A stretch of DNA of 11,075 nucleotides from Lachnospiraceae bacterium (lineage in GTDB: Bacteria > Bacillota > Clostridia > Lachnospirales > Lachnospiraceae): the NCBI GenBank assembly GCA_900759225.1, contig CAAEUM010000020.1, positions 1 to 11,075 of the forward strand. Direction: 5' to 3'. The notes beneath the pieces are model-generated. The model worked only from the letters and a program-made list of their open reading frames with translations. It made no database searches and had not been told where the DNA came from. This document shows, one piece after another, positions 6,723 through 11,075 of the stretch (position 1 is its first letter; every line of letters begins with the position of its first letter). Position numbers and translations under genes: made by a program.

Positions 6723-7460
6723 CCGCTTTGCTACTCCCTTCACTTTTGTTCCTGCATGGCCTGTAAAGCTGGAGAGCACCTCCAGGTTTACATTATATTT
6801 TCTTGCCATCTCAACGGAGCGGTTGTGCAGTACCTGTGCCCCCAGGGTTGCCAGCTCCAGCATTTCATCATAAGTAACCTCATCCAGCTTCCTGGCTCCT
6901 GTTACAGTCCGCGGGTCTGCCGTGTAAACACCGTCTACATCCGTATAAATCTGACACAGATCTGCCTCCAGAGATGCCGCCAGTGCAACTGCAGAGGTAT
7001 CAGATCCGCCGCGGCCCAGGGTAGTAATATCAAGCCCCCGGGTAATCCCCTGAAATCCTGTAACGATCACGATCCGCTTCTGGTTCAGCTCTGCCTCAAT
7101 GCGCTCTGTATCCACCTTTCGGATCCTGGCATTTCCCGGGCTGTTATTTGTCATAACGCCTGCCTGCCAGCCTGTCAGGGAGACAACCGGATATCCCAGG
7201 GCTTCGATCGCCATCGCACATAAAGATACCGATATCTGTTCTCCCGTTGACAGCAGCATATCCAGCTCCCTCTTGGAACAGTCCGGATTTATTTCCCTTG
7301 CCTTTTCAATCAATTCGTCTGTGGTGTCCCCCTGAGCTGACAAAACTGCAACAACCTGGTTGCCCTCTTTGTAAGTGTCCGTAATGATTCTGGCTACATT
7401 GCGAATGCGCTCTGCATCAGCTACGGAGCTTCCGCCAAATTTTTGTACAATTAAACTCAT
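6249..7460 (-). CDS. lysC: Aspartate kinase (monofunctional, two ACT domains)
   Basis: A 403-residue aspartokinase that phosphorylates aspartate in the first step of the lysine, threonine, methionine and diaminopimelate pathway. The kinase domain opens with VQKFGGSSV (5-13) and includes STGEQISV (71-78), GRGGSDTSAVALA (149-161) and TDVDGVYTADPR (173-184). Two ACT domains follow (about 265-335 and 342-403), with GTSFKVFSLLARNHINVDIILQ-like and GVAASLFEALYDAGININMIS-like blocks that in relatives bind inhibitory lysine or threonine. The length matches Bacillus aspartokinase II alpha (about 408). The ATG at 7460 follows GGAAGGGAAGGAAT. There is no fused homoserine dehydrogenase. The gene stands alone with its own promoter and a strong 5' hairpin. 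Feedback type (lysine or lysine plus threonine) cannot be settled by eye. I see no lysine riboswitch in the short leader. Confidence 0.95.
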   Translation of the reverse strand: MSLIVQKFGGSSVADAERIRNVARIITDTYKEGNQVVAVLSAQGDTTDELIEKAREINPDCSKRELDMLLSTGEQISVSLCAMAIEALGYPVVSLTGWQAGVMTNNSPGNARIRKVDTERIEAELNQKRIVIVTGFQGITRGLDITTLGRGGSDTSAVALAASLEADLCQIYTDVDGVYTADPRTVTGARKLDEVTYDEMLELATLGAQVLHNRSVEMARKYNVNLEVLSSFTGHAGTKVKGVAKRMEKTSISSVAKDKNISRIALIGVPDETGTSFKVFSLLARNHINVDIILQGIGHGEGKDICFTVAQDDLERAAALLREHQEEIRFVRLETNTDIAKVSVVGAGMINNPGVAASLFEALYDAGININMISTSEIKISVLVDRRDAEKAVQVIHDKFFTL

Positions 7461-7487
7461 ATTCCTTCCCTTCCGTCTGTCTGTTCA

Positions 7488-7542
7488 AGGAAAACGCAAT
7501 AAAGCGACGGCCCCGCAAGACCATCGCTCTATTACGTTTCCT
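7488..7542 (-). promoter_or_regulatory. 5'-terminal 24-bp hairpin in the lysC leader
   Basis: In the minus-strand RNA all 24 nt of 7542-7519 pair with 7512-7488 around a 6-nt loop (UUGCGG). There are four G-U pairs, one bulged U and no mismatches. As plus-strand RNA the four wobbles would be A-C mismatches. The predicted lysC transcription start (7542, 7 nt past the -10 box) is the first base of the stem. The 27 nt between the stem and the ATG are a single-stranded run without U except at its ends and include the ribosome site. No U-tract follows, so it is not a terminator. A 5' mRNA stabiliser or a regulatory target is likely. Confidence 0.65.
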
Positions 7543-7548
7543 ATGATT

Positions 7549-7576
7549 ATTTTACTCAGCTCCCGGTATTTGTCAA
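7549..7576 (-). promoter_or_regulatory. lysC: lysC promoter
   Basis: On the minus strand a perfect -35 TTGACA (7571-7576), a 16-bp spacer and a -10 TAAAAT (7549-7554, five of six) predict a start near 7542. It lies in the gap between the glycosidase-like gene (ends 7607) and lysC. Confidence 0.68.
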
Positions 7577-7606
7577 TCGTTTTTGCCGCTGCTCCCTGCA
7601 GACTGG

Positions 7607-9322
7607 CTACTTATTTTCTAAATTTTTCCACTTAAAATCAGGAATCACATCTGACCATTTTTCAATCCCGATAATGGACTTTGCAAACTCGGTTGCCTCC
7701 AGGGTACGGTCCCTCTTATCAATATCCCTGAATACCTGCCATATTTTCTTCTGTTTTGTGGCCACGATCCGGCCAGGCTTTGTCATATCGCACTCCCAAA
7801 GACCAAACTTCAAACCTGCCTTTGCCTCTGAAGGCGCATCTACCTGGCGGCTTACCGTGTAAGCATCAATATAGGGGTTGCTGTCAACCAGATAATAGGA
7901 GTATGCATAGGCAGCTGCCTGTATCTCAGGGATATTCCCTCTTGTAGGGCTGTAGGAGGTGAAGCCCTGCTCTGTAAGGATAATATGGCGCACGTGACCG
8001 GAAGGCGCCTTTAAGGTTTCCTGATTAAAATAATCCGTCAGCACATTCAAATTTGCAAAGTTAATAACCGGCGAATTAAAATCATTTGTAAACAATCCTG
8101 TAGATTTCTGGTCATCCCAGAATTCCGGCTCTGTCATAGGGCATGGATAAGGGTGATATGCCAGCCCCCAGTCCATCTGTCCCTGGGTGTTGGCAATGGA
8201 ATTAAAGCTGTCCACGATCTGCTTTCCTCCATATTTCAATTCCCCGTCGATCTCATTCATCCAGTTATAATCCAGAGAGAAGTAAACTCTGTCATTGGCA
8301 TTGGTACTTTTAATGGCAGTATAGAATACGCGGAACGCCTTCTGATAGGCCTTTACATAATTTGTAAGATCCATAGGCCCCATATAATTCCACTGCTGGT
8401 TATTAATCTCATTTCCAATGATCCAGTTAGATACCTTTCCATAATTTGGATTATTTCCGCTGTAATGCTCTGCCAGGAAGGAAGCGATCGCCTTTGTCTG
8501 CTCAAACCCCTTTTCTGTAGCTGCATTAAACATATAGTAATTTGCTTTTGCAGTTTTCTTTGTCCCCGGATAAACCAGATCCGGCGTATTGCGGTTCCAG
8601 TCATTAAGGATAATAACCGTTACCGTCATGCCTTTGCCGGACAGAGCGCTGATGGTTTTGTCGTATGCATCCATGGCCTCTTTATTGAAATGATATACCT
8701 TCCCATCATATGTATATTCAATTCCGCTTCCCATGATCTGAGAAAAGGCAATGTTAGTTGTTACATGCTTTACCCCCAGATCAAAGGCATCCTCCAGCAT
8801 ATCAATTTCGATGTTTAACCCCTTCTTTGTCAGCGGGTCCTTAAACTCTGCCGTATTTTTAGCCACTATCTCCGGATTAGTGATATAGTGGGGCTCACTT
8901 ACCGGCTGGAATGCTGTCCCGTCATAAACAGCCAGAATGAATTTGCTGTAAAGCCGGTCCTTTTCCGTCCCCAGATACAGTGAAACAGATTTGCTTGCAG
9001 ACTCCCCAACCTGGGATGACGCAATGTAGTCTTTGCGGTTTCCAAGCTCCTCCTCATATGGTTTCTGTTCAAACACATATACCTTTCCGTCTGTACCGCT
9101 TATATCTCCCTCTGTGGAAAATCGTATTTCCACATTCTGCTTATCCTCTGTAATTTTGCAGGAATAAATCTGCCCTGTTACCTTGGGCACTTCCTGCTCT
9201 GCCTGGGTTTCACCTGTCTGGGTTTCACTCGTCTGCGCCAGAGCCGTCCCGCCTTTTAGGGATACTCCGCACAGAAGGACCGCTGCCAGCAGAAGGCTTC
9301 CTGCTATCTTTTTTCTGTTCAT
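7607..9322 (-). CDS. Secreted TIM-barrel glycosidase-like protein (probably DUF5722)
   Basis: A 571-residue exported protein. Residues 1-29 are a Sec signal peptide (MNRKK, hydrophobic core, cleavage after ALA). Next come a Thr/Gln/Glu-rich spacer (about 31-45), a beta-rich N-terminal domain (about 48-150) and a TIM-barrel-like domain (about 165-540). Features recalling clan-A glycosidases are WIIGNEIN with Asn304-Glu305 (candidate acid/base), AYHPYP with His390, and HIILTEQGF with Glu451 (candidate nucleophile). From overall pattern I assign it to DUF5722, recalled rather than searched. The frame is open to 9430, but the ATG at 9322 fits the signal peptide and has GGGAGG 8 nt upstream. No LPXTG sorting motif, dockerin or SLH domain is seen, so it is likely secreted free. 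The substrate is unknown. No clear terminator follows; lysC starts afresh from its own promoter. Confidence 0.8.
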   Translation of the reverse strand: MNRKKIAGSLLLAAVLLCGVSLKGGTALAQTSETQTGETQAEQEVPKVTGQIYSCKITEDKQNVEIRFSTEGDISGTDGKVYVFEQKPYEEELGNRKDYIASSQVGESASKSVSLYLGTEKDRLYSKFILAVYDGTAFQPVSEPHYITNPEIVAKNTAEFKDPLTKKGLNIEIDMLEDAFDLGVKHVTTNIAFSQIMGSGIEYTYDGKVYHFNKEAMDAYDKTISALSGKGMTVTVIILNDWNRNTPDLVYPGTKKTAKANYYMFNAATEKGFEQTKAIASFLAEHYSGNNPNYGKVSNWIIGNEINNQQWNYMGPMDLTNYVKAYQKAFRVFYTAIKSTNANDRVYFSLDYNWMNEIDGELKYGGKQIVDSFNSIANTQGQMDWGLAYHPYPCPMTEPEFWDDQKSTGLFTNDFNSPVINFANLNVLTDYFNQETLKAPSGHVRHIILTEQGFTSYSPTRGNIPEIQAAAYAYSYYLVDSNPYIDAYTVSRQVDAPSEAKAGLKFGLWECDMTKPGRIVATKQKKIWQVFRDIDKRDRTLEATEFAKSIIGIEKWSDVIPDFKWKNLENK

Positions 9323-9345
9323 ATTACATGCCTCCCTCTCGCGCA

Positions 9346-9360
9346 TGGAAACTATTTCCA
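9346..9360. promoter_or_regulatory. Short palindrome in the leader of the glycosidase-like gene
   Basis: TGGAAA-CTA-TTTCCA (6-bp arms, 3-nt centre) lies about 75-90 nt after the predicted start and about 25 nt before the ATG. It is the size of an operator or a weak RNA hairpin near the ribosome site. No regulator can be named. Confidence 0.25.
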
Positions 9361-9439
9361 ATACGTCTGTTTTTAGATACGAACATATCATAACCGCCCA
9401 GTACAGGCATCTTCCCGCTGTCCTGAACAATTACGTTAC

Positions 9440-9468
9440 ATAATACCTAATAAAACTTACATTTGCAA
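9440..9468 (-). promoter_or_regulatory. Promoter of the glycosidase-like gene
   Basis: On the minus strand -35 TTGCAA (9463-9468), a 17-bp spacer and -10 TATTAT (9440-9445) predict a start near 9433 and a leader of about 110 nt. The surrounding AT-rich stretch supports it. It lies 60 nt past the yitT stop. Confidence 0.55.
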
Positions 9469-9522
9469 TAACCTTTTTATTACAAGTATCTTACGAATAT
9501 GCATCTTAAGGGATGGCCTCCT

Positions 9523-9540
9523 GCAGGTTATGAAACCTGC
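9523..9540. repeat. Hairpin spanning the stop codon of the YitT-family gene
   Basis: GCAGGTT (9523-9529) and AACCTGC (9534-9540) are perfect arms around ATGA, with the TAA stop partly in the stem. No T-run follows on the minus strand, so it is at best a weak or factor-assisted transcript end. Confidence 0.35.
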
Positions 9541-10427
9541 CTGCTGTCTTTATAAAGCTTTTTCATTGTAAATCCCCTGCCTTTTACCTCATTGATCTGA
9601 TTAATGACCATAAAAGCCTCAGGGTCCAGATCCAGCACAAGGCTGTTGAGCCTTGGCAGATCCCTCTTGGAAATAACCGCCATTACCATATCACACTCAT
9701 TGTGGAGATAGCCTGTTTCCATATGGAGCAGGGAGGTACCGCAATCCAGCCGTTCTCCCAAAAGCCGGTTGATCTCTTTGTAATGTAATGAAATGATCTT
9801 TACCTGCATCCTAGTGTTTCCTGCCATCAGTACCTTATCCAGAACCATGGTATATACAATGATCAGCAAAATCCCGTAAAGGATCGCAGTCTGCTCCGTA
9901 CTTGTCATCTGAAGCCCCAGCACAATGCAATCCATAAGATAAATGGTGGCTGATACATTAATATTCCATTTTTTCTTTAAGATCAGGGCCGGTATATCCA
10001 TCCCTCCTGTAGAGGCCCCTGCCCTCATAACAATGCCAATTCCGGCCCCGATGAGAATTCCGGCATAAATCACTGCCACCAGACGCTCTTCCATATAAAA
10101 GCCGCCAAATCCGGAGGCCTCTAATGCCCCCAGAAGCATCGGATATACTACTGTACTGAGCGCCGTTGTCACAGCAAACTGCTTTCCCAGGATCTTCGCT
10201 CCCAACAGGAACATGGTTATATTAAAAAAGCTGACAAATATACTGACCGGGATTCCAGCCAGTCGGTTGACAAACAGGGCCAGTCCTGTCGTTCCCCCTG
10301 TGATCAGCTGGTTTGGCATAATAAATCCCACTACTGCCAGCGCATACATCCCATTTCCCAATAAAATCAGTAAAACCCGAAAAGCCTCCCTGGACAGCCA
10401 TGCCTGCCCTGCCTTTACCTCTGTCAT
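9528..10427 (-). CDS. YitT-family membrane protein (YitT membrane domain + DUF2179)
   Basis: A 299-residue inner-membrane protein of a family whose function is not firmly known. The N-terminal two thirds hold about five to six hydrophobic segments (roughly 15-37, 42-56, 60-78, 85-103, 116-136 and 158-200). They contain the internally repeated family motifs ITGGTTGLA (42-50) and GASTGGMDIPALI (137-149). A soluble C-terminal DUF2179 domain (about 205-285) follows with MQVKIIS, HNECDMVMAVISK and DPEAFMVINQINEVKGRGF. The length is normal for the family (about 280-300). The ATG at 10427 has AAGGAGG 7 nt upstream, a strong site. The leader carries a promoter, a candidate small reading frame and an intrinsic terminator (10457-10595), which suggests conditional expression. 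The gene below has its own promoter. Family assignment is confident; no substrate is proposed. Confidence 0.92.
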   Translation of the reverse strand: MTEVKAGQAWLSREAFRVLLILLGNGMYALAVVGFIMPNQLITGGTTGLALFVNRLAGIPVSIFVSFFNITMFLLGAKILGKQFAVTTALSTVVYPMLLGALEASGFGGFYMEERLVAVIYAGILIGAGIGIVMRAGASTGGMDIPALILKKKWNINVSATIYLMDCIVLGLQMTSTEQTAILYGILLIIVYTMVLDKVLMAGNTRMQVKIISLHYKEINRLLGERLDCGTSLLHMETGYLHNECDMVMAVISKRDLPRLNSLVLDLDPEAFMVINQINEVKGRGFTMKKLYKDSRQVS

Positions 10428-10456
10428 ACTCTTTCCTCCTTTTTTGCACTACCTTA

Positions 10457-10534
10457 TTAAAATCGCACAAAAAAAGCGGCAGCCAATGCCGCCGCTTTCA
10501 AATCCTGATTTTTCCTATGAAGACCTGTATCCAT
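10457..10534 (-). CDS. Candidate leader peptide running through the yitT terminator
   Basis: A 25-codon frame starts with ATG at 10532-10534, after AAGGA (10542-10546) at 7 nt spacing, and ends in tandem stops TAATAA (10454-10459). It begins MDTGLHRKNQDLK. Its Ala-rich end (AAALAAAFFVRF) is encoded by the two arms and U-tract of the terminator at 10469-10498. A ribosome translating it would open the terminator stem. The frame's ribosome site and start codon can fold into a small hairpin (10519-10547). Both the peptide and its role are inference; a frame of 25 codons can occur by chance. Confidence 0.4.
   Translation of the reverse strand: MDTGLHRKNQDLKAAALAAAFFVRF
10469..10498 (-). terminator. 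Intrinsic terminator in the yitT leader
   Basis: In minus-strand RNA, AAAGCGGCGGC (10498-10488) pairs with GCUGCCGCUUU (10483-10473) around a 4-nt loop, 11 bp with one G-U. Seven U follow or overlap the 3' arm (10475-10469). It lies about 60-90 nt past a good promoter and 41 nt before the yitT ATG, so it may be an attenuator rather than only the end of the upstream gene. Confidence 0.85.
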
Positions 10535-10566
10535 AAGGTATTCCTTCTTTGCTCTTAATCCCCTAC

Positions 10567-10595
10567 ATCCTAGCATGGTTTTCACGGGAAGTCAA
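10567..10595 (-). promoter_or_regulatory. Promoter of the yitT leader
   Basis: On the minus strand -35 TTGACT (10590-10595), a 17-bp spacer and -10 TAGGAT (10567-10572) predict a start near 10560. The transcript would reach the terminator after about 90 nt. No comparable promoter is seen between the terminator and yitT. Confidence 0.6.
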
Positions 10596-10609
10596 GAAAG
10601 GAGAGGAGC

Positions 10610-11053
10610 TTATTCTCTGATATTTTCTGAATTATTCGCTTTCACATGAACTTTAATATTCTCTTTTTTATTCTCCAAATCATTGTTTTGAATCAACTCA
10701 ACAATTCGCGTTATGTATTCTTCTTCATTCTCCGGAAATACATATTTAGTAATGATTTGCAGTAAGCCAACAATTAGTCCAAGAAATGTTACACAAACAG
10801 ATATAAATTGTATAACCTCAGGTATCGAATTAGCCTCTCCATTAAAATCGACATTGCGAATAAATACAATAAAGCTCATACAAAATGCCAATAAGATACC
10901 GATACATATGAAAAATAAAATCCCTTTGTACCATTTATTACTCTTACTTTTATAATTATATGTATCTACATACGTTGATAATAGACAATATGTAATGACC
11001 TCCACTTTGTAACTTCGTGGATTTACCTGTATAATGTAATTGTCAAACAACAA
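10610..11053 (-). CDS. AT-rich small two-helix membrane protein, unknown, start uncertain
   Basis: The frame encodes up to 147 residues and I do not recognise a family. It shows a polar N-terminus (about 1-42, many Tyr, Lys and Asn), a first membrane helix (about 43-66, GILFFICIGILLAFCMSFIVFI), a short outer loop, a second helix (about 83-107, FISVCVTFLGLIVGLLQII) and a charged C-terminal tail rich in Glu, Asn and Lys. The layout recalls small 2TM effector-type proteins, but that is only a topology match. No ATG start exists: the frame has TTG codons at 11053 and 11050 without a good ribosome site, and a TAA at 11063-11065 closes it upstream. The true start may be a later GTG, or the gene may be cut by a frameshift near the window edge. 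It is visibly more AT-rich than its neighbours, which hints at acquisition. Confidence 0.55.
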   Translation of the reverse strand: MLFDNYIIQVNPRSYKVEVITYCLLSTYVDTYNYKSKSNKWYKGILFFICIGILLAFCMSFIVFIRNVDFNGEANSIPEVIQFISVCVTFLGLIVGLLQIITKYVFPENEEEYITRIVELIQNNDLENKKENIKVHVKANNSENIRE

Positions 11054-11075
11054 AAACAGGGATTACCGCATACAA

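Noticed and set aside
7461..7606. Lysine riboswitch before lysC
   Set aside because: The predicted leader is only about 80 nt, nearly all taken by one simple hairpin. The multi-helix lysine riboswitch core needs far more sequence and its conserved junction bases are not seen.
8153..8818. Long plus-strand open frame (221 codons) opposite the glycosidase-like gene
   Set aside because: It is antisense to a well-supported coding region, has no recognisable domain and a composition expected from the complementary strand. The same holds for plus-strand frames opposite the carboxyltransferase (4509-5033), lysC (6756-7223) and oadA (1383-1643).
9457..9504. 15-codon frame after AGGAGG between yitT and the glycosidase-like gene
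   Set aside because: The spacing to the ATG is 12 nt, and the frame overlaps the -35 region of the next promoter and shows no further support. The AGGAGG is part of the sequence following the yitT stop hairpin.
1..11075. CRISPR arrays, tRNA or rRNA genes, insertion sequences, attachment sites
   Set aside because: No regularly spaced repeats, cloverleaf-like sequences, transposase-like frames or flanking direct repeats were found by reading the window.

Overview
The window looks like chromosomal DNA of an anaerobic Firmicute, most likely a gut-type Lachnospiraceae/Clostridia relative. The grounds are strong AGGAGG-type ribosome sites, moderate GC with Gram-positive promoters, a biotin-dependent sodium-pump decarboxylase operon with a detached biotin carrier, a monofunctional two-ACT aspartokinase and a YitT-family membrane protein. 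This is inference from gene content; no taxonomic marker gene is present.

Layout. The left edge holds the last 141 codons of a glycogen phosphorylase on the plus strand. It ends at a near-symmetrical 19-bp terminator palindrome (427-484). All other genes lie on the minus strand and are read from right to left. At the far right is an AT-rich two-helix membrane protein of unknown function (10610-11053) with an uncertain start. Next is a YitT-family membrane protein (9528-10427). Its leader has a promoter, a candidate 25-residue reading frame and an intrinsic terminator that lies inside that frame. Then comes a secreted TIM-barrel glycosidase-like protein, probably DUF5722 (7607-9322). Then lysC, aspartate kinase (6249-7460), whose transcript should begin directly with a 24-bp hairpin. 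A 300-bp non-coding gap (5949-6248) with two large hairpins, a palindromic operator-like site and a near-consensus promoter precedes a five-gene operon (600-5948).

The five-gene operon reads, in transcription order: a divergent MmdA/PccB-type acyl-CoA carboxyltransferase; an OadG-like subunit made as a lipoprotein with a membrane anchor and Ala/Pro-rich tail; a stand-alone biotin carrier; the OadB sodium-pump subunit; and an OadA/PycB-type pyruvate/oxaloacetate carboxyltransferase without its own biotin domain. There is no biotin carboxylase. One biotin carrier could therefore be served by two different carboxyltransferases and one membrane decarboxylase. This resembles the subunit set of propionibacterial transcarboxylase (12S, 5S, 1.3S) combined with a Na+ pump. 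The acyl-CoA-type subunit lacks several residues usual in its family, so its substrate is open.

The most interesting non-coding signals are (1) the 5'-terminal lysC hairpin, whose four G-U pairs make sense only as RNA in the lysC direction, (2) the yitT leader with a reading frame running through a terminator, and (3) the structured RNA region just after lysC, again with wobble pairs only on the minus strand.
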